A stretch of DNA of 32,478 nt from [Clostridium] polysaccharolyticum (GTDB lineage Bacteria; Bacillota; Clostridia; Lachnospirales; Lachnospiraceae). Location: contig NZ_FOHN01000031.1 of the NCBI RefSeq assembly GCF_900111595.1, positions 1-32,478 on the forward strand, written 5' to 3'. Shown in pieces: positions 23,985-31,851 of the stretch; position 1 is the stretch's first letter; each line of letters opens with the position of its first letter. The notes below the pieces were generated by a model. The model had not been told where the DNA came from, ran no database searches, and saw only the letters and a program-made list of their open reading frames with translations. Made by a program: the position numbers and the translations under genes.

Positions 23985-24052
23985 CATTAGTGTTTCCAAG
24001 TCATTTGGCTGGAGCCTGTTACAATATGCCTATAAGAAAGGATAATGGACTG

Positions 24053-26158
24053 ATGAGTTATTTAGATCAATTAAGAGAAGAAAATGAATCCGTGAAAGAG
24101 CGCTATGAACTTGCTATGGACCGTGTAAATACTATGTTAGAAGAAAAAGAAAGTACATGGTTATTCCAAGAGGAAAATGAAAATTTTTTCTGCTATTTCC
24201 AGGAAGTAAAAGAATACTTAAAAAAAATAGAGAAAACATATGGACTGGTTGTTACAGGCGAAACAAAGACTATGGCTTTAGAAGCTTTGCAGGAACTAAA
24301 TCATGATTTATACCAGACATTAGGACTGGATAAGCAGGAGTCCTATGAGACCAGTTTTTTAAATCCTCAGTATGCTGCCATGAAATTAGGAAAGAAGGAC
24401 GGAAAATTATTAAGTTTTGTGTATACGGAATTAACAGGTTTGGTTTCCTATGCATTTACCCAGAGATTATTTGATATGACTATAGGGATTGAACTGTTTC
24501 TAGAGATTTTCGGATACTACAATGATAATTCCGGTAATGCATACAAAGACGCTAAATCAGCTGTGTATTACTATATCAGTGATTATAGTGATGTCCGTAT
24601 GGAAATGCGTACCCGTGAACTTTTTGATCCTTCTTTAAGCTTTGTAGCAGAACTTATTGAAGAGTGGGATTTAAATGATTTACGTTATTTATACCAGTTT
24701 GGAGAATATATTGGAGAAAATGAACTTGGTGCTGCGGCGTATTTGAATACTCTGTCTCAAAAAGAAATTGACAGTCTGGCAGCTACTTTTACAGAAGGCT
24801 ACCGTAGTGGGTTTATCAATAACAATATTGATTTAAGCAAGAAGTCTACTGTAAATATCCGTTACAATATTGGATTTGAGAGAATCTTAAAAAGTGCAAT
24901 TGCCCAGTTTGAAAAAATGGGACTGAAACCGACCATTTACAGTGCGGCAAAAAGCAGCATTCATAAAAAGAAAAACTTGAAAGTTGGCTATACTACAACA
25001 TTCCCAGTTCAGCAGTTTGACTATGATCACCGCTTTGATGAAGGCTTATATCTGGATAAAGGATTTGTAGAAAGAAAGCTTGCAACTCTTCGTATGGCAT
25101 ATGAAAAGTACAAGGATCTGGCAAAACAGTTTGCAGGTCCATGTTTAATTGAAGTATTTGGAGAAGTGCCATTTGAGCCAGTAGAAAAAGAAGAAGCAGC
25201 TGTTTTATCAGAAAAGCAGCAGAAGCTTATGGTGTATTATGCCAATGAAGCGGGTAAGATAAGCAATGAATATATGCCAGGGGATGAAACCAGCTTTTGT
25301 ATTATTGCATTTCCAATTCCAGAGATCGGGGATAAGTTTCAGGAGATTTTCCATGAGACAGTGAAAGTAAATACACTGGATATGGATATGTACCGAGAAA
25401 TCCAGCAGAAAATCATTGATACCTTAGATCAGGGGGATTATGTTATTGTGAAAGGAACCAATGGCAACCTGACAGATATCAAAGTAAAATTAGGAGAATT
25501 AAAAAATCCTGAAAAAGAGACTAACTTTGAAAACTGTCTTGCAGATGTAAATATTCCAGTAGGAGAAGTGTTTACTTCGCCTAAACTAGAAGGAACCAAT
25601 GGCATGCTTCATGTAACAAGAGTATTTTTAAAAGGCTTGGAGTATAAAAACTTAAAACTTGTTTTTGAAAATGGAATGATTAAAGATTACTTCTGCAGTA
25701 ATTTTAAAGAAGAAGCAAAAAACAAAAAATACATTGAGGATAATCTTCTTAACCAGCATAAGAGCCTGCCAATCGGTGAGTTTGCGATTGGTACCAACAC
25801 AACTGCTTACCAAATGGGCAGAAAGTATGATATCCAGGCAATGCTTCCGATTCTGATAGCAGAAAAGACAGGACCGCATTTTGCCATAGGAGATACCTGT
25901 TACCGAATGAGCGAGGATTTAAAAGTATATAATCCAGATGGAAAAGAAATTGTGGCACGTGATAATGAATGCTCTATTCTGCGGAAAACAGATATGGATA
26001 AAGCGTATTTTAACTGTCATACGGATATTACCATACCATATGATGAACTTGGTGAAATCAGCGTGGTTAAAAAGAATGGAACGAGAATTCCCATTATTAC
26101 AGAGGGCAAGTTTGTGTTAGAAGGAACTGAAAGACTAAATGATGCATTGGAAATATAA
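24053..26158 (+). CDS. M29-family metallo-aminopeptidase with N-terminal extension
   Basis: About 701 residues, much longer than classical M29 peptidases (about 410). The M29 domain occupies roughly the last 470 residues: LAATFTEGYRSGF and STVNIRYNIGFERI, then GTNGNLTDIKVKLGEL, EVFTSPKLEGTNGMLHV, LPIGEFAIGTN, TGPHFAIGDTCYR (metal His) and NCHTDITIP (His-x-Asp metal pair), so the dinuclear metal site looks intact. The first about 230 residues are helical and not recognised. Cytosolic; likely releases N-terminal residues from peptides. ATG 24053 has AAGGA 10 nt upstream; GTG 23990 opens the same frame further up. Confidence 0.85.
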   Translation: MSYLDQLREENESVKERYELAMDRVNTMLEEKESTWLFQEENENFFCYFQEVKEYLKKIEKTYGLVVTGETKTMALEALQELNHDLYQTLGLDKQESYETSFLNPQYAAMKLGKKDGKLLSFVYTELTGLVSYAFTQRLFDMTIGIELFLEIFGYYNDNSGNAYKDAKSAVYYYISDYSDVRMEMRTRELFDPSLSFVAELIEEWDLNDLRYLYQFGEYIGENELGAAAYLNTLSQKEIDSLAATFTEGYRSGFINNNIDLSKKSTVNIRYNIGFERILKSAIAQFEKMGLKPTIYSAAKSSIHKKKNLKVGYTTTFPVQQFDYDHRFDEGLYLDKGFVERKLATLRMAYEKYKDLAKQFAGPCLIEVFGEVPFEPVEKEEAAVLSEKQQKLMVYYANEAGKISNEYMPGDETSFCIIAFPIPEIGDKFQEIFHETVKVNTLDMDMYREIQQKIIDTLDQGDYVIVKGTNGNLTDIKVKLGELKNPEKETNFENCLADVNIPVGEVFTSPKLEGTNGMLHVTRVFLKGLEYKNLKLVFENGMIKDYFCSNFKEEAKNKKYIEDNLLNQHKSLPIGEFAIGTNTTAYQMGRKYDIQAMLPILIAEKTGPHFAIGDTCYRMSEDLKVYNPDGKEIVARDNECSILRKTDMDKAYFNCHTDITIPYDELGEISVVKKNGTRIPIITEGKFVLEGTERLNDALEI

Positions 26159-26173
26159 TAAAGTTTAGGGGCA

Positions 26174-26216
26174 AGGATGTCTGGAAAAAACTTCAGGCAT
26201 CCTATAGCATTATTTT
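26174..26216 (+). terminator. Probable terminator of the aminopeptidase gene
   Basis: AGGATGTCTG (26174-26183) pairs with CAGGCATCCT (26194-26203), one G-U, 10-nt loop; the T-rich stretch (TATTTT) begins only 8 nt later, so it is a weaker match. Confidence 0.4.
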
Positions 26217-26230
26217 GACCAATTCCTGTT

Positions 26231-26258
26231 TTGCAAATTCCATTATTTGTGATATAAT
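26231..26258 (+). promoter_or_regulatory. purE promoter
   Basis: TTGCAA (26231-26236), 16-nt spacer, consensus TATAAT (26253-26258). A small hairpin (TTCCA/TGGAA, 26266-26280) lies in the leader. No purine or ZTP riboswitch signature is seen. Confidence 0.65.
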
Positions 26259-26316
26259 GATTCCGTTCCATACATTGGAATACATACAAAATGAAATACA
26301 GTTAGGAGAGATAGGC

Positions 26317-26829
26317 ATGGCTAAAGTAGGAATTCTTATGGGAAGTGATTCCGATCTTCCAATTATGAAAAAGGCAGCAGAAATGCTTGAACAATTTGGA
26401 ATTGATTATGAGATGACAGTTATCTCAGCACATAGAATGCCAGAAATCTTTGTTGATTATGCAAAGAAAGCAGAGGAAAGAGGCATTGATGTGATTATTG
26501 CAGGTGCAGGCGGAGCTGCACACCTTCCTGGTATGTGTGCAGCACTTTATAAATTACCAGTTATTGGTGTTCCAATTCACACAAAATCACTTGGCGGGGT
26601 AGATTCATTGTATTCTATCGTACAGATGCCATCAGGCATTCCGGTTGCAACTGTTGCAATTAATGGTGCAGCCAATGCAGCTATTTTAGCAGCAGAAATG
26701 CTTTCCATTGGAGATAAAGAGTTAAGGACAAAAGTAAAAGATTATTGTGCTGGGTTAAAAGAGGCAGTTGTGAAAAAAGCAGAAAAGCTTGATGCCTTAG
26801 GATATGAAGAGTATATAAAGCAGATGTAG
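26317..26829 (+). CDS. purE: N5-carboxyaminoimidazole ribonucleotide mutase
   Basis: A 170-residue class I PurE catalysing N5-CAIR to CAIR in purine synthesis. Seen: GSDSDLPIM at residue 8, the catalytic SAHRMPE near 42, AGAGGAAHLPGM near 70 and SLGGVDSLYSIVQMPSGIPVAT. The chosen ATG follows TTAGGAGAGATAGGC; a frame extending to 26215 has no ribosome binding site. PurK, required with class I PurE, is not adjacent. Own promoter and a strong terminator make it a single-gene unit here. Confidence 0.95.
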   Translation: MAKVGILMGSDSDLPIMKKAAEMLEQFGIDYEMTVISAHRMPEIFVDYAKKAEERGIDVIIAGAGGAAHLPGMCAALYKLPVIGVPIHTKSLGGVDSLYSIVQMPSGIPVATVAINGAANAAILAAEMLSIGDKELRTKVKDYCAGLKEAVVKKAEKLDALGYEEYIKQM

Positions 26830-26847
26830 TTTTTTACAGCAGATGTA

Positions 26848-26885
26848 AATGCCAGAGGAAATTCAGGTTTTCTCTGGTATTTTTA
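26848..26885 (+). terminator. Terminator of purE
   Basis: A 14-bp stem with two G-U pairs (26848-26861 with 26868-26881), a 6-nt loop TTCAGG and a TATTTTTATT tail. It separates purE from the Ham1-like gene. Confidence 0.8.
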
Positions 26886-26912
26886 TTATAGACATGATCA
26901 GGAGGAAAAGGT

Positions 26913-27500
26913 ATGGGAGAAACGGTTCGGAAAAATATGCTTTGCTTTGTCTCAAGTAATTCCAAGAAGCTAGAAGAAGTTGAAACCCTGTTTACCCAAC
27001 ATAATATGGAAGTGGCTTGTGTTCCCTATAAGATAAATGAAATTCAATGTCTTGAGATGAAGGATATTGTAGCTGACAAGGTAAAAAAAGCGTTCTATGA
27101 GTTGAAAAGACCTGTATTTGTTGAGCAGACAGGTTTATATATAGAAGAGTTTGGAAGACTTCCGGGAGGACTTACAGAGATTATGTGGGAATCACTTGGA
27201 GCAGAGAAATTTTGTGGCTTTTTTGGGCGTAGGAAAAATGTGAATGCCAAAGCGGTTACGGTTGTGGGATACTGTGATGGTAAGTCTGTTATGATGTATG
27301 AAACGACCATAGATGGAAGAATTGCATCAAAGCCAGAAGGAGACAGGGACTATCAGTGGGATTGTATTTTTATACCGACGGGGCAGAAGGAGACAGTTGC
27401 GGTTCTGCAGGAAAAGAAATTGTGGGGATCCATTCGTCATAAGGCATTAGCTTTGTTTATTGCGGAATATGTACGGAACGTTAGGGGGGGAAGAAGATGA
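26913..27500 (+). CDS. Ham1/RdgB-like nucleotide pyrophosphatase homologue with altered active site
   Basis: A 195-residue protein with the ITPase/Ham1 fold order: SSNSKKLEEVETLF (residues 14-27, matching the N-x2-K-x2-E nucleotide loop), NEIQCLEMKDIVADKVKKAF (43-61, with the acidic helix), FVEQTGLYIEEFGRLPG (69-85), GRIASKPEGDRDYQWDCIF (135-153) and GSIRHKALALF (172-182). Canonical enzymes have (D/E)-D-(S/T)-G-L, here E71-Q72-T-G-L, so the catalytic Asp is Gln; SHRxxAL has become S-I-R-x-x-A-L; GGFGYDPIF has become RDYQWDCIF. The protein may bind but not hydrolyse non-canonical NTPs, or have a different substrate. ATG after CAGGAGG. It overlaps the SIR2-like gene by 4 nt (ATGA). Codon use is richer in CGG, ACG and GGG than the flanking pur genes, suggesting transfer. 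Confidence 0.75.
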   Translation: MGETVRKNMLCFVSSNSKKLEEVETLFTQHNMEVACVPYKINEIQCLEMKDIVADKVKKAFYELKRPVFVEQTGLYIEEFGRLPGGLTEIMWESLGAEKFCGFFGRRKNVNAKAVTVVGYCDGKSVMMYETTIDGRIASKPEGDRDYQWDCIFIPTGQKETVAVLQEKKLWGSIRHKALALFIAEYVRNVRGGRR

Positions 27501-28303
27501 AGGAACTAAGGGAACTGACTGAGAAAATACGGACGGGAAATGTGATTTTATTTGTTGGGGCAGGAGTTTCGGCAACCCTGAATCTTCCTACCTGGTCCCA
27601 GATGCTTAGAAAAGTTGCCATTGATCTGGAATATGACCCAGATATCTTTTCAATGTATGGGGATCCGCTGGTACTTGCAGAATATTATAAGATTCAGAAG
27701 GGGAATCTGAAAGGGCTTGCGAATTGGATGCGAGAAAAATGGAAGGTGGAAGATGAGAGGATACGGAATTCTTTTGTGTACCAGAAAATAGTGGAACTGG
27801 ACTTTCCAGTAATTTATACCACGAATTTTGATACTTGTTTAGAACAGGCGTACCGTATCTTTAAGAAGCCGTATACAAAGATTGCGAGGGTGCAGGATAT
27901 CTGTAAATGCCAGAAAGGGATTACGCAGATTGTGAAACTTCATGGTGACGTAGGGAATTATCATAACATGGTGCTGACAGAGAGCAGTTATTTTGACAGG
28001 ATGGATTTGGAATCACCATTGGATATCAAGTTAAGATCTGATATTCTGGGAAAGTCGATTTTGTTTATTGGGTATAGTCTGTCGGATATTAATATTCGTT
28101 TTTTATTGTATAAGCTTAATAAAATGTGGGGATTTGGGAATAAGAAGTCGCAGCCTCGGTCGTATATTTTTATGGCAAATCCTAACCGGATCCAGGAGGA
28201 GGTTATGAGGAACAGGAATATTACTCCGATTATTGGAGAAAATACAGACCAGACGGAGAGTCTGGAAGGGTTTTTAGGGAAACTTAAGCAAGTAAAATTA
28301 TAG
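27497..28303 (+). CDS. SIR2-like NAD-hydrolase-type protein
   Basis: A 268-residue single-domain protein of the SIR2-like (SIR2_2) class. The NAD-binding GAGVS is at residues 21-25, TTN110-F-D112 at 108-112, and the catalytic His is in KLH149GD; GYSLSDINIRFLL (192-204) is the usual C-terminal helix of prokaryotic defence-type SIR2 domains. The Cys4 zinc ribbon of deacetylase sirtuins is absent, so NAD+ hydrolysis rather than deacetylation is more likely. The ATG overlaps the Ham1-like stop, so the two are translationally coupled. No helicase, Argonaute, TIR or STAND partner is nearby. Closed by its own terminator at 28405. Likely the effector half of a two-gene stress or antiphage module; this is inference. 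Confidence 0.85.
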   Translation: MKELRELTEKIRTGNVILFVGAGVSATLNLPTWSQMLRKVAIDLEYDPDIFSMYGDPLVLAEYYKIQKGNLKGLANWMREKWKVEDERIRNSFVYQKIVELDFPVIYTTNFDTCLEQAYRIFKKPYTKIARVQDICKCQKGITQIVKLHGDVGNYHNMVLTESSYFDRMDLESPLDIKLRSDILGKSILFIGYSLSDINIRFLLYKLNKMWGFGNKKSQPRSYIFMANPNRIQEEVMRNRNITPIIGENTDQTESLEGFLGKLKQVKL

Positions 28304-28404
28304 AAGAATGTAATACCTAATCTGATTTTGACAAGAATACATCAAGGAAAAACTGCTAGGAAACTTATAGACGCTTGATGGAAGAAATAATACAGAATAA
28401 GACA

Positions 28405-28457
28405 AAAAGGCTATTGTGAAATATCTCTAAGAATGTTTTGCAATAGCCTTTTATTTT
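28405..28457 (+). terminator. Terminator of the Ham1-SIR2 cassette
   Basis: A perfect 12-bp stem AAAAGGCTATTG (28405-28416) with CAATAGCCTTTT (28441-28452), 24-nt loop, then ATTTTA. It lies 102 nt after the SIR2 stop; a 7-bp inverted repeat (CATCAAG 28340-28346, CTTGATG 28374-28380) lies between. Confidence 0.8.
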
Positions 28458-28532
28458 AGATACTCTTATAAAGCAAAACATATTAATCACCTATACTTAT
28501 AAATACCATAAGAAATAAATAACTTGAAACAA

Positions 28533-28600
28533 GGGACAAAATTCTGAAAGTGTGTTACAATACCCCTAGATGCTCTCACCCATGATGGTGTAAGAGGCTT
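28533..28600 (+). promoter_or_regulatory. purMND promoter and leader hairpin
   Basis: GGGACA (28533-28538), 17-nt spacer, TACAAT (28556-28561) with an extended TG is the probable promoter. The leader (about 120 nt) begins with a hairpin: CTCT-CACC (28573-28580), loop CATGAT, GGTG (28587-28590), a TA bulge, AGAG (28593-28596). It does not match known purine or ZTP riboswitches. The spacer 28304-28687 holds no gene I can support. Confidence 0.5.
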
Positions 28601-28687
28601 TGAATAAAAGATTTTAACAGAAGTTTGCAGCGAAAAGTTACAGATTTTTAAGAGAAACATCATTTTCGAGCTTAGGAGGAAAAAAAG

Positions 28688-29713
28688 ATGGATTATAAGA
28701 AAGCAGGAGTCGATATTGAAGCTGGTTACAAATCAGTAGAACTCATGAAAGAACATATTAAAGGTACAATGCGTAAAGAAGTTTTAACAAACATTGGTGG
28801 GTTCTCAGGAGCATTTTCAATGGAAAGCTTTAAAAACATGGAAAAACCAACGTTAGTATCCGGTACAGATGGCGTTGGAACCAAATTGAAACTTGCATTT
28901 CTATTAGATAAACACGATACGATTGGTATTGACTGTGTAGCTATGTGTGTCAATGACATTGCATGTGCAGGTGGAGAACCATTATTTTTCCTTGATTACA
29001 TTGCATGTGGAAAAAATGAGCCACAGAAAATTGCTACCATTGTAAGTGGTGTGGCAGAAGGATGTAAACAGGCCAATGCAGCATTAATTGGTGGTGAAAC
29101 AGCAGAGATGCCAGGTTTCTATCCAGTAGATGAATACGATTTGGCTGGTTTTGCAGTTGGTGTGGTAGATGAAAAAGATTTAATTACAGGAAAAGATCTG
29201 AAAGCAAATGATGTTATCATTGGGATTGCTTCTTCTGGAATACATAGTAATGGCTATTCTTTGGTGCGTAAAGTATTCAGCATGAACGAAGAGGCGTTAA
29301 ATACTTACTATGAATCATTAGGAAAAACATTAGGAGAAACTTTACTGACTCCTACTAAAATATACGTAAAAGCATTAAAAACATTAAAAGATGCTGGTGT
29401 GAAAGTAAAAGCATGCAGCCACATTACAGGTGGCGGTTTTTATGAAAATATTCCACGTATGCTTCCAGAAGGAATCCATGCCGTAATCAAAAAAGATTCT
29501 TATGAAGTACCAGCTATCTTTAAAATGATGTCTGTTGACGGTGACATTGAAGAAAAAATGATGTACAACACATATAACATGGGGATCGGCATGATGATTG
29601 CAGTTGAGCCAGAAGATGTTAATTACGCTATGGAACTTATTAAGATTGCTGGTGAAACTCCGTATGTCGTTGGTGAAATTACAACGGGTGACAAAGGGGT
29701 AACACTTGTCTGA
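28688..29713 (+). CDS. purM: Phosphoribosylformylglycinamidine cyclo-ligase (AIR synthetase)
   Basis: A 341-residue enzyme converting FGAM + ATP to AIR, the imidazole ring-closing step. Seen: [19 protein letters not shown] at the N-terminus, [14 protein letters not shown] (ATP/phosphate site), [30 protein letters not shown], and [16 protein letters not shown]. Length is standard. ATG follows TTAGGAGG. First gene of a purM-purN-purD operon; purN starts 21 nt after its stop. Confidence 0.97.
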   Translation: MDYKKAGVDIEAGYKSVELMKEHIKGTMRKEVLTNIGGFSGAFSMESFKNMEKPTLVSGTDGVGTKLKLAFLLDKHDTIGIDCVAMCVNDIACAGGEPLFFLDYIACGKNEPQKIATIVSGVAEGCKQANAALIGGETAEMPGFYPVDEYDLAGFAVGVVDEKDLITGKDLKANDVIIGIASSGIHSNGYSLVRKVFSMNEEALNTYYESLGKTLGETLLTPTKIYVKALKTLKDAGVKVKACSHITGGGFYENIPRMLPEGIHAVIKKDSYEVPAIFKMMSVDGDIEEKMMYNTYNMGIGMMIAVEPEDVNYAMELIKIAGETPYVVGEITTGDKGVTLV

Positions 29714-29734
29714 TTGTCTGGCATGGAGGAAAAT

Positions 29735-30358
29735 ATGAAAATAGCAGTACTTGTATCAGGTGGCGGAACCAATCTGCAGGCAATTATGGATAGTCTTGAT
29801 CGTGGCGAAATTACCAACACTTCCATTGAAGTCGTAATCAGCAACAAGAAAGAGGCTTATGCATTAGAACGTGCAGATAAAAAAGGAATTGCCAATGTCT
29901 GTATCTCACCAAAAGATTTTGACAAGAGAGAGGACTTTAATCAGAAACTTTTAGATACTTTAGTGGAATATCAGGCAGATTTAGTTGTGCTTGCCGGTTA
30001 TCTGGTTATTATTCCGGAAATCGTAGTAAAGCACTTTGAAAATAGAATCATAAACATTCATCCTTCCCTGATTCCTTCTTTTTGTGGAGATGGTTTCTAT
30101 GGACTTCATGTACATGAAGCGGTACTTGCAAGAGGAAACAAAGTAACAGGTGCAACAGTGCATTTTGTAGATAATGGGACAGACACTGGCCCAATCATTT
30201 TACAGAAAGCAGTAGAAGTGCAAAATGGAGATACTCCAGAGATTTTGCAGCGTCGTGTTATGGAACAGGCAGAATGGCACATTCTTCCTAAGGCAATTGA
30301 TTTGATTGCTAACGGAAAAGTGAAGGTAGAAGGAAATATAGCAACAGTATTAGACTAA
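29735..30358 (+). CDS. purN: Phosphoribosylglycinamide formyltransferase (folate-dependent)
   Basis: A 207-residue GAR transformylase using 10-formyl-THF to make FGAR. VLVSGGGTNLQAIMDSL is the phosphate-binding start; the catalytic triad elements are in NIHPSLIPSF (Asn, His) and FVDNGTDTGPIILQ (Asp). LVVLAGYLVIIP precedes them. ATG 29735 follows GGAGG at 5 nt; an upstream in-frame TTG at 29714 has no ribosome binding site. Middle gene of purMND. Confidence 0.96.
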   Translation: MKIAVLVSGGGTNLQAIMDSLDRGEITNTSIEVVISNKKEAYALERADKKGIANVCISPKDFDKREDFNQKLLDTLVEYQADLVVLAGYLVIIPEIVVKHFENRIINIHPSLIPSFCGDGFYGLHVHEAVLARGNKVTGATVHFVDNGTDTGPIILQKAVEVQNGDTPEILQRRVMEQAEWHILPKAIDLIANGKVKVEGNIATVLD

Positions 30359-30421
30359 AATAAATCTATGCCACCTCATGTTTGTTATGGGGGGTGGTGT
30401 TTGTAGGTTAGGAGGACAAAC

Positions 30422-31693
30422 ATGAAAGTATTAGTAGTTGGAGGCGGCGGTAGAGAACATGCCATCGTAGCAAGCGTAGCAAAAAGCAAAAAGGTAGATA
30501 AGATTTATTGTGCACCAGGAAATGCAGGAATTGAAGCATTGGCTGAGTGTGAGCCGATTTCAGTAATGGAGTTTGATAAATTAGTAGCATATGCAAAAGA
30601 AAAAGAAGTGGACTTTACCATTATTGGACCAGATGATCCGCTAGGAGCAGGTATCGTTGATGCCTTTGAGAAAGCAGGATTAAGAGTATTTGGCCCTCGC
30701 CAAAATGCTGCTATCATTGAAGCATCAAAAGCATTTTCAAAAGATTTAATGAAAAAATATAACATCCCAACAGCAGCATATGAAACATTTGACTCTGCGG
30801 AAGATGCAATGAAATATTTAGAACAAAGCAGTTATCCTATTGTTTTGAAGACCGATGGTCTTGCACTTGGTAAAGGAGTATTAATCTGCAACACTAAGGA
30901 AGAAGCCATGGATGGAGTAAAATCCTTAATGCTTGATAAACAGTTTGGTTCTGCTGGTGACAGAATCGTTATTGAAGAATTCTTAACAGGACGTGAAGTT
31001 TCTGTATTATGTTACTGTGATGGCAAGACAATCAAAACTATGACAAGTGCACAGGATCATAAACGTGCAAAGGACGGTGACCAGGGTTTAAATACTGGTG
31101 GCATGGGAACATTTTCTCCAAGTCCTTTTTACACAGATGAAGTAGATGCGTTCTGCAAGAAATATGTATACCAGCCAACGATAGATGCTATGAAAAAAGA
31201 AGGCAGAGATTTTATCGGTATTTTGTTCGTTGGATTGATATTAACAGAGGATGGTCCGAAGGTTTTAGAATACAACGCTCGATTTGGAGACCCTGAAGCA
31301 CAGGTTATTCTCCCACGAATGAAAAATGATATCATAGATGTAATGGAAGCTTGTGTAGATGGAAAACTAGACAGCATAAATCTTGAATTCGAAGATAATG
31401 CAGCAGTATGTGTAGTTTTAGCATCTGATGGATACCCACAGCAGTACGAAAAAGGAAAAGTAATAACTGGTTTTGAGAACTTCGAGGGAAAAGATGGTTA
31501 TTACCTGTTCCATGCGGCAACAAAGAAAACACAGGATGGTATTGTGACAAATGGCGGTCGTGTACTTAATGTTGTTGCAAAAGGAGAAGATTTAAAACAG
31601 GCACGTGCTGAAGCTTATGAGGCTACAAAGTGGGTTGGCTTTGCTAATAAGTATATGAGAAATGACATTGGCAAAGCCATTGAGGAAGTGTAA
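30422..31693 (+). CDS. purD: Phosphoribosylamine-glycine ligase (GAR synthetase)
   Basis: A 423-residue ATP-grasp ligase joining phosphoribosylamine and glycine. N-terminal VVGGGGREHAI, IIGPDDPLGAGIVDAF, the ATP-grasp core (LKTDGLALGKGVLI; DHKRAKDGDQGLNTGGMG) and EYNARFGDPEAQVILPR, which binds Mg-ATP, are all present. ATG follows TTAGGAGG. A hairpin with G-U pairs (CCACC.../GGTGG, 30371-30397) lies in the 63-nt purN-purD spacer, possibly tuning relative expression. purH and purF are not in the window. Confidence 0.97.
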   Translation: MKVLVVGGGGREHAIVASVAKSKKVDKIYCAPGNAGIEALAECEPISVMEFDKLVAYAKEKEVDFTIIGPDDPLGAGIVDAFEKAGLRVFGPRQNAAIIEASKAFSKDLMKKYNIPTAAYETFDSAEDAMKYLEQSSYPIVLKTDGLALGKGVLICNTKEEAMDGVKSLMLDKQFGSAGDRIVIEEFLTGREVSVLCYCDGKTIKTMTSAQDHKRAKDGDQGLNTGGMGTFSPSPFYTDEVDAFCKKYVYQPTIDAMKKEGRDFIGILFVGLILTEDGPKVLEYNARFGDPEAQVILPRMKNDIIDVMEACVDGKLDSINLEFEDNAAVCVVLASDGYPQQYEKGKVITGFENFEGKDGYYLFHAATKKTQDGIVTNGGRVLNVVAKGEDLKQARAEAYEATKWVGFANKYMRNDIGKAIEEV

Positions 31694-31712
31694 AAAATAG
31701 TTTCTATTTTTA
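31693..31712 (+). terminator. Weak AT-rich terminator after purD
   Basis: AAAAATAG (31693-31700) pairs with CTATTTTT (31704-31711), 3-nt loop, starting at the purD stop codon. Short and AT-rich, so efficiency is doubtful. The remaining 31713-31851 stretch shows no gene; it probably contains the end of the IS110 element. Confidence 0.45.
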
Positions 31713-31851
31713 CAGCAGATAAAATAATTTAATTTACAACTTAGCAATCTGGTAATATGTCAAGATAAGATTTGCATTGTTTTTGATATGTTTTTCTTAA
31801 AAAAGAGTACACAAAAAAGACCCACGACTTTCCTTGAAGAAAAATCGAATG

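Noticed and set aside
26215-26316. N-terminal extension of purE
   Set aside because: In frame but contains the promoter TATAAT and has no ribosome binding site; PurE proteins start at the ATG at 26317.
28304-28404. Small RNA gene between SIR2 and the terminator (TTGACA at 28328)
   Set aside because: No -10 box at a suitable distance and no stable fold beyond one 7-bp repeat.
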